A stretch of DNA of 64,000 bases, taken from positions 609,684 through 673,683 of the forward strand of contig SCFE01000056.1 in NCBI GenBank assembly GCA_004352715.1, written 5' to 3'. This DNA comes from Hofstenia miamia (Eukaryota; Xenacoelomorpha; Acoela). Position numbers and translations under genes: made by a program. The number at the start of each line of letters is the position of its first letter. Within the stretch, counting starts at the first letter, position 1. The notes below the pieces were generated by a model that made no database searches, was not told the DNA's origin, and worked only from the letters and a program-made list of their open reading frames with translations. Of the stretch, positions 23,001 to 34,252 are shown piece by piece.

Positions 23001-26000
23001 AGTTATGCAAAAAATATCTTAGCATAACAATGAAAAACGGGACATGTGAATTACTCATTTTTTTCATACTCATTTCATTTGACTTTGTGGGCATTTTGCT
23101 AGAGCAAACTGTCATTTATTGCTGAGTATCGGGAGATTTTTATTTAATTTTGCGTAGTTTGTCTGTCTAAATATCCCATTTTAATATCGGGATTATTAAC
23201 CACATGTGAATTACGTTAACACTTCTCAATTGCTTCCTATACATTTCTCTCGAGAAAATCTGACCTGTATGTCCCAAAGGTGATCGCAATTCATTGTTTA
23301 TAGTTTTGCATATGATACACTTATATGCTTTATATCTTACAAGGCCTAGTAGAGTACATTGTCTGTGCTGGGGGATGTAAAATTTTTAAATGTAATAATT
23401 TAGGCAGCTTTGTTCCAAGACATTCCTAAACATTATCTTGCTACGAAATTTCGCAAAATACAAAATTTATATTAATTTCATGTAAGCGTTAATAATAAGG
23501 TACTGCCATTAATGCCACACAAACACTGGTGCCGAGATTTCCTGGAAATATGCTCGACGCATACTTATGAATTCAATTACCACTTTTTGTGTTTATAACA
23601 AAGTTTTTTTCATTTTTTGTCGCAGTAACGATCTTATCTATCTTAGTGAATTTTGACGGATGGAGAGAAATATTTGAGTGCCCGTCGACCTTTTTTAATG
23701 TCATGTTCATTGGTTGCTTTACGATTCTCCTTGAATAATTATTGTTTTGACTAACTTCAATGTTCCAATGATTTGTTTCCAATAGAGGTCGATTCTAAAA
23801 GCAGTTTAGAAGTATTTTGCAATTTCTGTTTTAAAAGCAATGTGTGCTATTTGTTGGTATAAAAGTCACTATATGAAGTCACTGGTTAATCACACAAATT
23901 GCTTTTATAGCGTGTGACGTACATTTGAATGTGAAGATTTTCTAAACTATTTATTACTCGGTCAAGTGTGATTTATGTCTGATAAGCACTTAGCTCGCAT
24001 GCGCTGACTCACTTTCAATCGAGACTCTTTTTCAATGGTTTATAATCGAATCTACTTAATAATTAACACCTTTTATCAACAACAGTCGAATTTCGTACAT
24101 TTTCAACGCGTATGGTGCATTGTTGTCATTTACAATGCAGCCATGATAAAAATGATGTTTTCAAAAATGATAAGTGCCTGCTTTAGCTCAATTGCGTTTC
24201 AACCGCAAAATGTTGGTTTTTCACACTCAAAGTATCGAATATTTAATATTCCAATTCACTTCAAATTTAGACACCCACGCATCCTCAATATATGCTGTTT
24301 CTAGCATATACGTTGTATAAACTTCCAATTATTTATATAAATCCACTTCTATTCCCAAAAATATTTCATGATTCAAAAATATTATAATAATAGTTTATAT
24401 CTAAATTTCATCATTTTACCACTTTTTGAAATTTCTCATTTTTGTTTATTTGTCAGAAATGGTATTTAAGCGGGTTTGAGCGAATTTCACAGTTAAGTTC
24501 ATCTCAGCAAGAGCCTCACTCACGTATAAGTATTTTGTAATCGGCTTCAATCACTTTCTGAAATTGAATAAACTCATTTTGGAATAAATGTAACATTCAT
24601 GCAGAAAGGAATTTATTGAGTTATGGATCTCAATACATAATTTATAAGCCCTGTTTAACTAAACTCTTCCTGATGTGTAAGTTATTTTTTACTTTCAAGA
24701 AATGCAACTGCAGTTTATAAGATTTAATTTAAACTGTTTGAATACAGATGATTCAAGTCAGCTTATTAATTTGAATTTGTTTCAGATTCGTGCATCTAAG
24801 CCTTCTATTTCAATTAATTGAGTTCAATTTAAAGGAAAGTTTTATTTAAAACATCCATGAATGTCGTTTTTTTTTAGCAATTTCTAATACCAATTGTTTT
24901 GTGAAAGCTTTGTTTGAAAACTAATAAAAACATGATGTCTTTTTCGAATATTTTTTTAGAACTAACTATATCATCCAATTTTTAGCATTGATAGTTTTTA
25001 ATGGCTTTTATGAAAACGCAATTTATTGTAATTGGGGCAATTAATTGACGGCCGCATCTATGTCGTGAAACTTATCAAATTTTCATGAGCCTAGAAAGAC
25101 ATTGATTATAACCTTATCTACATGCAAATAAACAACTGAATTTTTGTTTAACAGTGTTAAACTTCGTTCGATTGCTAATGCACACCATAGAGTAGGAGAT
25201 CGAGATGAACATCCCTCCTAATTGTTAAGAACTTTAAAATGCTAAATTGAAATTTTCAAATTGCGAAACGTTTAACTGCTGCTTGACATTTACGTCTACG
25301 CTATGAACTTTAATCCAGTATTTTCTAAACTTTTCCTCATTGTATTACCAACAACTATTAATTTCCAGCAACTCGATATTCCTAGCAGATAAAATTGCAG
25401 AAGCTGTTAATCGAAAACTTCTGATGTTTGAATTTATTGTCAATCCTCGTTTTTTTTTAAATATCTTCTACTTTGCTCTGCTTTCGAGTGAATGTAATCG
25501 AAGGTTGAAAGAATTTCATTTTAAAATTGATATTTTTATTATTTTACCCTAATTTATTAATTAGTTTAGAACCAACTTCGCATGTATCAAATTCTGCTAT
25601 TTTTTGAAAAGTGTACGGGCTTTTCTTTGTATTTTTAGTAGTGTTAATGCTGCATCAAAGATTTGCGTTGAAGCCTATTTTAAAGTTTTGCGTAAATTGC
25701 TGTTTTTTTATTTTAAGCCTTTTAGCTCCAATGCTCACTCCAAGTGTTGGTTAATGCAATATTATGATGTTCAAGTAGGTGCTAATTTAAGCCGTTACAC
25801 AAACTGCAGTTTGTAGAATTAATGGCAGCATTCAGGCAATGGGTTTTTCTAAAACCATCTCAATAACATGTTAATTGCATGATTTAAATTGTATCAAAAA
25901 TTTTATGATCTGAATCCGAATTCATGCAAAATTGTGAAATTCATTATAATACTCTCATAACGGCAATTTTTCATGTTTTCAGTAGAAAATTTCGATTTTC

Positions 26001-26288
26001 AACACTTATTTAATGTTGCAGCATGCTTCTAATTTAAAATCAAGCGCCCGCCTTGCTTGAAGTGCACATTCATCCATAATGCGTAGAGGTTTAAATTTGA
26101 GTGGTTCTGACTTTTAATAAATAAGTTTGCTTTTTATTTCACAGTGTGTGTGTACCCAAACTTAAAAACTTTCTTTGCAGTTAAAAATACAGATTTTCAA
26201 ACTTTAAATGAATTTTGAAGGACATTTTCTTTATTTATTCACCTGAATTCGTAGCATTCTCTATTGATTTTTATTCATTTTTCTTTAG
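20035..26288 (+). other. Intron between TCF C-clamp and E-tail exons
   Basis: A 6254-bp intron bounded by GTAAGT and TTCTTTAG. It contains the GC-richer block at 22690-22990, no recognised transposon, and only short unsupported frames. Confidence 0.85.
22690..22990. promoter_or_regulatory. GC-richer non-coding block in TCF intron (candidate regulatory element)
   Basis: A compositionally balanced block in A/T-rich intron between the C-clamp and E-tail exons. It has no open frame above about 60 codons and several TAAT-type homeodomain core sites (CCAATTAAAAG, CTAATTAAG). Only composition supports this; conservation is untested. Confidence 0.25.
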
Positions 26289-26464
26289 AAGAAAAAAGAA
26301 ATGCATAATGTTTCGAGAGCCCGGAGATGAAGATGAGGAAGAAAGTAGCCCTGAAGAGCATATACCTTCACCACAACAACAACAATTGCAACAACAATTG
26401 CAGCAACATCAGCAGCAGCATACAGCATCGGTTTCAGTAGCGCCACCTGCCGTGGAGGCTATGG
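26289..26464 (+). CDS. TCF/LEF E-tail exon: last C-clamp cysteine, acidic and polyglutamine region (cut by gap)
   Basis: The exon starts at acceptor TTCTTTAG. With the AG carried over from 20034 it reads RRKKKCIMFREPGDEDEEES, completing the C-clamp (fourth Cys in RRKKKC). An acidic stretch (DEDEEESSPEEH) follows, then a Gln/His-rich run encoded by mixed CAA/CAG codons (about 26350-26425), then SVSVAPPAVEAM. Fly Pangolin has a similar RRKKKC-plus-acidic arrangement. The intron before it is 6254 bp, and the split at CR|RKKKC suits known TCF E-tail gene structure. The frame is still open where the sequence runs into 1000 N, so the rest of the E-tail is missing. The open frame upstream of 26289 (from 26215) is intron, and the reading after the gap (IYIFIYLF) is simple repeat, not protein. 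Confidence 0.92.
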
Positions 26465-27464
26465 NNNNNNNNNNNNNNNNNNNNNNNNNNNNNNNNNNNN
26501 NNNNNNNNNNNNNNNNNNNNNNNNNNNNNNNNNNNNNNNNNNNNNNNNNNNNNNNNNNNNNNNNNNNNNNNNNNNNNNNNNNNNNNNNNNNNNNNNNNNN
26601 NNNNNNNNNNNNNNNNNNNNNNNNNNNNNNNNNNNNNNNNNNNNNNNNNNNNNNNNNNNNNNNNNNNNNNNNNNNNNNNNNNNNNNNNNNNNNNNNNNNN
26701 NNNNNNNNNNNNNNNNNNNNNNNNNNNNNNNNNNNNNNNNNNNNNNNNNNNNNNNNNNNNNNNNNNNNNNNNNNNNNNNNNNNNNNNNNNNNNNNNNNNN
26801 NNNNNNNNNNNNNNNNNNNNNNNNNNNNNNNNNNNNNNNNNNNNNNNNNNNNNNNNNNNNNNNNNNNNNNNNNNNNNNNNNNNNNNNNNNNNNNNNNNNN
26901 NNNNNNNNNNNNNNNNNNNNNNNNNNNNNNNNNNNNNNNNNNNNNNNNNNNNNNNNNNNNNNNNNNNNNNNNNNNNNNNNNNNNNNNNNNNNNNNNNNNN
27001 NNNNNNNNNNNNNNNNNNNNNNNNNNNNNNNNNNNNNNNNNNNNNNNNNNNNNNNNNNNNNNNNNNNNNNNNNNNNNNNNNNNNNNNNNNNNNNNNNNNN
27101 NNNNNNNNNNNNNNNNNNNNNNNNNNNNNNNNNNNNNNNNNNNNNNNNNNNNNNNNNNNNNNNNNNNNNNNNNNNNNNNNNNNNNNNNNNNNNNNNNNNN
27201 NNNNNNNNNNNNNNNNNNNNNNNNNNNNNNNNNNNNNNNNNNNNNNNNNNNNNNNNNNNNNNNNNNNNNNNNNNNNNNNNNNNNNNNNNNNNNNNNNNNN
27301 NNNNNNNNNNNNNNNNNNNNNNNNNNNNNNNNNNNNNNNNNNNNNNNNNNNNNNNNNNNNNNNNNNNNNNNNNNNNNNNNNNNNNNNNNNNNNNNNNNNN
27401 NNNNNNNNNNNNNNNNNNNNNNNNNNNNNNNNNNNNNNNNNNNNNNNNNNNNNNNNNNNNNNNN
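26465..27464. other. Assembly gap, exactly 1000 N
   Basis: A run of exactly 1000 N, a round number typical of a default scaffold gap rather than a measured size. It cuts the TCF E-tail exon on the left, and the right contig opens in (TA)n/(TTTA)n. The TCF exons change strand across it. Confidence 0.99.
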
Positions 27465-27515
27465 TATATATATATTTATTTATTTATTTATTTATTTAAA
27501 TATATATTTATTGAT
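27465..27515. repeat. (TA)n/(TTTA)n at contig edge
   Basis: Simple repeat where the right contig begins after the 1000-N gap. Confidence 0.95.
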
Positions 27516-28088
27516 CCCATTAAAAAATACAATCAGTTAGTATAGAAAAGTTACTATAACCCCTAGCATCAACACTGAAATCTAATTTTTCTTCATATAA
27601 GACATCATTGCATATAAAATTCTACAATAGTTTATTAAATTGTTCACAATTTTCAAAAATGATTTCAGGAGATACCAGAAATAATGAAAGGTTATCTGAG
27701 GTCACGAAATATGAATTTTTAAGCATCTAACCAAACGGTTTTATACAGGCGTAAGTATGTTAAGACAGACTCGGCTTGAGAGAAGATATTTTTCAGGAAT
27801 TCGAACTTCAACATTGCAATGGATAGTAAATTATATCGACGAAATTCTTGTGGCCTCAGTAAAATTTAACTAGGATCAAGAATCATGATAATTGAAGAAG
27901 AAATGACGACCACAACACTAAAAAAACGTTGAGAAAATTACTTGTTAAAAATTTTCCCATTACTGATTTTAATAGCTCATTCTACTTCTTCAGATTTAAA
28001 AAGAAACAAGAAAGCACAGATTCACATCAATATTCAAGGAGCATTCGGTGCATTTTTGAAAAGTTGAGTTTGAGTTTTATAGTATGTA

Positions 28089-28249
28089 TTAGGCTACGGT
28101 TAGACTACGCGATTGATCTCATGTGATCTATCACACCTAATGCTATGTTAAACTATGAGATTTTAATTGCAATGCAGTCTAACCACTTACCGGTGATGCG
28201 ATTTTGTAATTACTCTTGCTAGTTATCACATAGCCTAACCGAAGCCTTA
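28089..28249. mobile_element. MITE with TTA flanks
   Basis: Left end TTAGGCTACGGTTAGACTA and right end (complement) TAAGGCTTCGGTTAGGCTA form imperfect inverted repeats about 161 bp apart. TTA at both edges may be the target duplication. Subterminal GCGATT also recurs inverted (AATCGC/GCGATT). Non-coding. Confidence 0.65.
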
Positions 28250-28299
28250 GTCTCTTCATTAAACTAAATATCGAAATATTTTGTAGGATCATGATTACT

Positions 28300-28380
28300 T
28301 AAGGCTGGGCGATGCATCGACTAATCCAATCGAAATTGATGCGGATGTAAATAATCAAATTCAATCGATTTTTATTTGTT
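28300..28380 (+). repeat. hAT-like element end
   Basis: AGGCTGGGCGATGCATCGA followed by ATCGA-rich sequence resembles one end of GGGCTGGGCGAT-type hAT/MITE repeats. No matching other end was found, so it is probably a fragment. Confidence 0.35.
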
Positions 28381-28779
28381 TACTATTGACTTTAAAGAGA
28401 ATTACGCTAGTAACACATATCGCCGTTTTAGAAGAAAATGAATCAACTAATCATGCAAAAAGAAGTTAACTGCAGCAATCACTAGGGCGCGTAAAAGTGA
28501 ATAAAAGTCAATGTACAAGTTGACTCAAAAAAACAAAACCCATAAAAACGTTTATTATTCCTACACAGGTCCATCAAATTTTCTCAAATTTTGTAGATTG
28601 TAATTTTAGTCTATCGATAAGTGTATTGCAAAGTTTCAGCTATATTCTCCGATTAGCTTAGAATTTCTATTTTATTCCAAAAGGTACTCTAAATGGCGTC
28701 CTCGACTTTGTATTCACACTTGCAAACGTCGCGCAGCAAAATTGTCAATGACCGTCAACCATATCTTTTTGGGAATTCT

Positions 28780-29530
28780 TTTGATCTTTTCTGAGATTGC
28801 TGCTGATGAGACGGTTATCAAATTTCTCTCTCAGCCAAGCTAAGGACACATGTGACGTGTGAGACGTGACCCCATCTTACTAGAACCACTGTTCATCTCT
28901 ATCAAAACCTCGGCGTCGCCCCAAGGATGCTCAGAACTTTCTCAGCACTGCCACATAGCGCTCTGTGTTCACCGACTGAGCTTGCTCATTTTCATCCTCG
29001 AACTAATATGGGCCTATGATGCCCATGCTGTGCACTTTGTTGAGTGTAGTGGACTCTGTAAAGCATTATTTGGTGCAGCTGTACCCCAATAAACATTATT
29101 TTTGCATTTGAAATGTCCTGACAGCAAAAAGTGTGCTTCATCTGAGAACAAGACATGATCCAGAAAATCTGGATTGTCATCGACGGTGTCACAAAACCAT
29201 TGGCACATGGTTACTCGTTTTTCCATGCAGCCTGTGTACGTCTTTGCTTTATCTGGATTTGGTAAGGATACAAATTAAGATCAAATTTAGGAACACACCT
29301 CAGAGACTCCAGAGGGATTCCTAGCTCTTCGCTGCGTCGTTGACCGAATGTCGAATAGCGTCAATGTTCCTTTCCGTCCTAACACTCACCCTACGACCAG
29401 AATAAGCGTCCCTCAGACCTTTAGAATTAAGATTTTGCACAGTACCATGCTCTCTAAACCTCTTCAATCGAATAAAAAATTCTGATTCTTGATGAAGCTT
29501 GACAACGAAATTCGATTCGAAAGTTGGTGT
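28780..29530 (-). pseudogene. mariner/Tc1-superfamily transposase remnant
   Basis: Minus-strand pieces in several frames fit a mariner/IS630-type transposase. About 29510-29300 holds the helix-turn-helix region (NLNSKGLRDAYSGRRVSVRT). Near 29280-29220 is FDLNLYPYQIQIKQR. At about 29170-29110 is the first catalytic Asp (DHVLFSDEAHFLLSGHFKCK). At about 28995-28935 is IGPYWFEDENEQ with TERYVAVLRKF. Near 28880 is the second Asp (DGVTSHTSHVSLAWL, the Gln before it now a stop). Stops and shifts kill the gene. Terminal repeats were not located. The motif order and spacing are convincing. Confidence 0.75.
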
Positions 29531-29599
29531 GCATCACCGTGTATGATTTGCTGGCAGAATAGGCCTCGAGGCAGAATGTCTTTTCCTTGGTGACCAGGA

Positions 29600-30110
29600 C
29601 ATTTTCAGGATGACTATTGCTCTAATTTTTCATGCATGGAACGTACTTCTATATCCTGAAGGTAACTCTCTGTCTCTGGCCTATGAGATAGGCCCTAGGC
29701 TAGCATTTGCTGTGCCTTCTTGTCGAGGCAGCTTTGCTGTGTCACAGGTAGCTATGATTCAACATCATTACCATCTATTAAAGAGTTGAGACGAGGCCTC
29801 TAAACTAGCTAGAATGCTATGCATTTTAGTAAATACTGCTTCGAAATTATTTGCACGGATTTATATAGTAGCCAGCAGGCGCTCTCTAAAGTTGCCACCG
29901 TTAGTAGCCTTGGTTGGCCAGAGCGGGGGAGACGCAAACCTATCAACTGAAGTTCGGCCTTCGGCTTCACTCTGCTGATCAGACTCAACACAGATGGGCA
30001 CCCTGCGTGCCAGGGGTCGACAGAGGATTCTTAAGATCAAACCGGCCAGGCACACTTTCAGAGGTATGGTCCGGACCCGGATCTTTGGTTCACCCACTGA
30101 GTTAGTCTGT
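29600..30110. repeat. Unclassified GC-rich repeat-like segment
   Basis: Between the mariner remnant and a (TA)n tract lies sequence far richer in G+C than the window, most of all 29870-30100. Open frames of 60-78 codons exist on both strands but show no recognised domain. Base composition suggests an inserted retroelement or SINE piece rather than host intron. Confidence 0.4.
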
Positions 30111-30133
30111 TAACTTCTTCAATAACCCCACCA

Positions 30134-30138
<5 letters not shown>

Positions 30139-30164
<26 letters not shown>

Positions 30165-30411
30165 NNNNNNNNNNNNNNNNNNNNNNNNNNNNNNNNNNNN
30201 NNNNNNNNNNNNNNNNNNNNNNNNNNNNNNNNNNNNNNNNNNNNNNNNNNNNNNNNNNNNNNNNNNNNNNNNNNNNNNNNNNNNNNNNNNNNNNNNNNNN
30301 NNNNNNNNNNNNNNNNNNNNNNNNNNNNNNNNNNNNNNNNNNNNNNNNNNNNNNNNNNNNNNNNNNNNNNNNNNNNNNNNNNNNNNNNNNNNNNNNNNNN
30401 NNNNNNNNNNN

Positions 30412-30440
<29 letters not shown>
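30139..30440. repeat. (TA)n tract containing a 247-N gap
   Basis: TA repeats at 30139-30164 and 30412-30440 flank 247 N (30165-30411). The gap probably represents an unassembled long TA repeat. Confidence 0.9.
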
Positions 30441-30443
<3 letters not shown>

Positions 30444-30711
30444 CTGAAGAATCAATAGAAAACTACATATAGCAAGCTACCAGGGTTTAAAAATTAAAAA
30501 TTTTGAGGATATACACCTTTTTACTTGAAATATTACATCACAGAACATTATTAAAAATCTTCAACGGAAATATGGCTTAGATAAAAATTTGGCATAGAAT
30601 AAATACTCATTAAATGTGAACAAGCGATGAAAAAAACTTTATGAATATAAACTCAATATCTTAAAAATATCCATTCTTAAACCTTGATCGTTACTATTGA
30701 TTCTTCAGCTA
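30441..30711. mobile_element. Inverted-repeat element next to the (TA)n gap
   Basis: TAGCTGAAGAATCAATAG (30441-30458) has its exact reverse complement at 30694-30711, with TATA outside both arms. The 271-bp unit has no coding potential. It may be a TA-targeting MITE or the arms of a longer hairpin. Confidence 0.6.
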
Positions 30712-33700
30712 TATAGTAGTATTCTAACTAGGTGAAGTTCCACTATTAAATACTTTTCCGACGCTCAGCCTTCAGGTGTTGATTTTTGTCCATAGGAGCT
30801 CATTTAGACGGTGTTGATCTTTGACCTCTACCGATATTTGCTGGAGAGAAATGAAAGTAGAAATCTACACTAATTGGAAGATACGAAATCAAAATTTTGC
30901 AGGTATCTGAACAAAATGCGCTTCATTTAAATTCATGCACGCTTCTGTAAGTTAGTATATCGCACTCTTTTCTAGACTAACAGAAAACAAAAGCAAATAG
31001 CAAGCGCATTGAAATGGGATTTGTTAGAAAACAATCGAATAGCGGATGAAATTAAAAGCCATTAGATGTGAATACTGCAGAATGTTTGTTTAGAATGCGA
31101 TTGAATGAGTTAAAGTATTGTTAAATAAATGTATTATATCACAGATAGGACATTGACACATAATTGACATGCTCTGGTGCATTTAAACAGAACCTGTCTC
31201 TTATACACAAACACTCTTCTTCAATAAAATAAACTAAAGATTGTTGCCTACACACAATCAACTAACTATGGTTTGATAACAGCAAGCACCTGGGTAAATG
31301 GCGCACGGTTCGCATACAAATGATAATACTCTTTGTTGTATACTAACACAGACGTAGCCTGTTGCCATTCGTTGGAACTTATTAGAAAAAAATGTACAAA
31401 TGAATGTATTATTTATACTTTCATTATATATCGATAAATAAGAAATAAGCAAGTATGCAATGTGTATATTTAATATAATGCTTATTACAACCGCTTTCAA
31501 GTTAAATACAAACCACCCCTTTGTACTAACTCAAACTACGCCCCTAATATTTACATTATTAAGAGTTGCTTAGAAACAAGAAAGAATGAAAGAACTGTGT
31601 GGAGGAAATAAAACTTTTAATCCAAGAAATTATTGAAAATAAATACAATTTTACAAGCTTTCGCCTGAAGAGTATGCCTGTAGATTATCATACAGAATTA
31701 GATTTCAGTAAAATTTTGAAGGAAACACTGCGAGATTTAAAGACAGCTGCATATACCCGTAAAATGACTCCATCAGCTTCCATTAAAAAATTAATACCTT
31801 AATATTAACAAATTCATTTTTAATTGATCTATGAATTTTAAACATTTGTTAAAATTTTATTAAAACTTCAATAAAATTGTTTGGGAGAAATGTAATACTT
31901 TAAACACTCCCCTTTTAGTAATTGGGTAAATATAGCTTTTCCAAAAATATTGTTAAAGCAGCTAAAAAAACACCAATTAGAAATAGCTAAGAAGAACCTT
32001 GGCCATTAATGCGAGAAATTTCCGAGTAATTAAAACGGCGTAATTATATATAATCACCTTCATTCATCTGTAAAATTAAATAGAAATGAAACCAGCAAGA
32101 GAAAATGGTTCAACACTGGCTCAGAAAAAATTGAAAAGTAATTACGTAAAAAACGAAAATACAGCAACATTTTAACCTCAAACATTCATGGAAAATCTAA
32201 AACCTCTATTTCAACAATAAAAATCTAGCAAATACTTTAATTTCAGTTCAATCAAAGTAGCCGCGGCTTTAGAGGGAGGCACCAGGTGATCCGGTGCTCT
32301 CGCCTTATTGAGGAATTTCCCATTTTTACAAAACATCATTTCTATGCATTTCAAATATTTTTCATATTGATGTTTATAAAAGAAACATCCCAAACTTTAA
32401 AGTTAGCAATGCATACAATCTTCTAATTAGAATTTAGAGGTTTAAATTACTTGTTATTTATAAATCTCCTCAACACAATAAAAGGAATGTGCCCTCCTCT
32501 TTCAAAAATCCTAAAGCCGGGCCTGAACCGAAGTCATCCATCCCAATTTATAGAAATATTTCAATAAAATATTTCCGATTAAGTGAAGTTGACTGAATCT
32601 CACAAATCGCTTTCATTTAGTAGGCATTAAAAGCCCATTTTTGAGAGAGCTTCGGCATTATCTTCTGCTCTTTTAAGGTTTATTATTGTGTGTGGCTTTA
32701 GTTAATGAAAATATTTAGTAGTTTGAATGTCTTATTGTTTCATGGTTTCAGCTACATTACCTTCCTTTGACGCCTTCAACATATGTGCTCTGTGAACGTA
32801 TTTCATTTAAATACAAGATTTACACATTAACTAACCACTGCATTTTTCACAATTTTATTGTCGGTTATCAGAACCGTTGTTGGCACAACAATTCCCTTGG
32901 GGTGGGAGTGGGTGCGGTAATGTGGCTGAGCACATGTGCAAGGCACAATTCAACGCAGTGTAATAAAAAAATGTTTAACCGACTTTCATGTATATATTGT
33001 AATATAAACTTGGTAGCTAGTAGTGCTTAATATTGTGGAATCCATTTATTTCAAGTGTTGTATCAGTGCGTTTATCCTATTTTCCTATAATGCTTTAGTG
33101 CACACGTTTGTGTTAATAGAAAGTTTCAAAATAGAGGAAGCTTTAAAAAGCACGAGGCATCTTGCATGGCTTTGCAGAGGAGAGTTTGCCGATCCAATCC
33201 TTTTAGGGCCCACCAACAATTTTAAATGTCCGTACATAACATTATTCTGCATCAGTTTCGGCGGGCTTATCCAATGCGGCAGCTGCTCTTAGAGATAAAA
33301 AGCTCATATTTGAACTGCAGATACTTATTGTATTTATTACGATAATTTAAATTTGAACTTTCAATCTTCAGTTCTATTCCACTAGCAAGTCATTTTGCTC
33401 ATAGTGAATTCTATCGCGTAGGGCAACTTCATCTATTTACACTATTCATCAATTTTTAAAATCTTGCACATTTTTCTAACTTCACAAACGATGTTCATTC
33501 CCTTCTTCATAACCAATATAATTCGTTCTTTAAATAACCTTATACATGTACATTGTTATAAGAGTTATAAAATAGCAACATTCACTGATAACTCACTTTA
33601 TATATTATTAAATAAAAGCCAGTGTATGATATAGCTTAATAAATAACAAATTTCAACCTAAAATCAATAGTGTAAATGACATGGTGTAAATAGTTTACTT

Positions 33701-34086
33701 AGCGACATATAATGCCCAAAAGAAGAACTTCTTAGGATTTCTACTGATAAAATTTAATAAAAGTTTGCTATAGTCTTAAAAATATAAGTTTCAAATAGCT
33801 TAAAAACAGAATTAACAAAATATTTCGAGTATAAATGTCGTAGGGATAAAAAAGCTGTTAAGGGAAAATTGCAAAATGATATTATGCAAAAGTGAAAGAA
33901 CTATAGACAGTGGAATTATTCCTGATTATTTATAGCTGTCTATTAGAGAAAGCTATTTACATGGGCATTAGAAACTCTTATAATTACAGCTGTTGTCAGC
34001 ACGGTAATCCAAAAAAATGAATCGTTAATAGAAAAAACACGGTTTTCAATTACAAAAATAGATGATGTTAAATTAGAGAAAAATAC
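30712..34086. other. Sequence downstream of the second HMG exon (intron on the minus strand)
   Basis: Holds the hAT MITE 32258-32525 and a GC-richer stretch at about 33120-33295 without a convincing frame. No C-clamp exon was recognised here on the minus strand. Confidence 0.6.
32258..32525. mobile_element. hAT-type MITE
   Basis: Left end TAGCCGCGGCTTTAGAGG and right end (complement) CAGGCCCGGCTTTAGG match each other and resemble the ends of the hAT element at 18779. Flanking octamers AATCAAAG (32250-32257) and AACCGAAG (32526-32533) agree at 6 of 8 and may be a decayed target duplication. Non-coding. Confidence 0.6.
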
Positions 34087-34252
34087 CTGAGTCAAAGGTT
34101 TCTTTATTGGCGACGCGTTTGCGTTTCTTTTTCTTGCCGTTGGCATAGTTATCTCTGGCAGTCCAGTCTGGAAAACGTGACATGTGAACTTGACGCTCTT
34201 TCCGCGCCATTTCGTAATATTTCTCCTGCTCACTACGTTCAAGTTGATGCCA
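34087..34252 (-). CDS. TCF/LEF transcription factor, exon with C-terminal half of HMG box and basic tail
   Basis: This continues the HMG box after a 9315-bp intron. The acceptor is CTTTTAG before 34252 and the first codon is Trp ([20 protein letters not shown]), which follows GRK of the previous exon exactly as GRR-WH does in other TCFs. HMG helix 3 ends in [11 protein letters not shown] and is followed by the basic nuclear-localisation/DNA-bending tail GKKKKRKR. The exon is 166 nt and ends ..ETFDS plus one base (phase 1) at donor CAG|GTATTT. The next expected piece is a C-clamp exon starting with two bases of a split codon. None was recognised further along this strand (34086-27465), but one with the matching phase lies on the opposite strand at 19962. 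The identification is secure; only the junction to the next exon is inferred. Confidence 0.95.

Noticed and set aside
27465-27540. Open frame continuing from 26215 through the gap to 27540
   Set aside because: It is only open because N cannot be a stop; the part after the gap is (TA)n/(TTTA)n, and the part before 26289 is intron.
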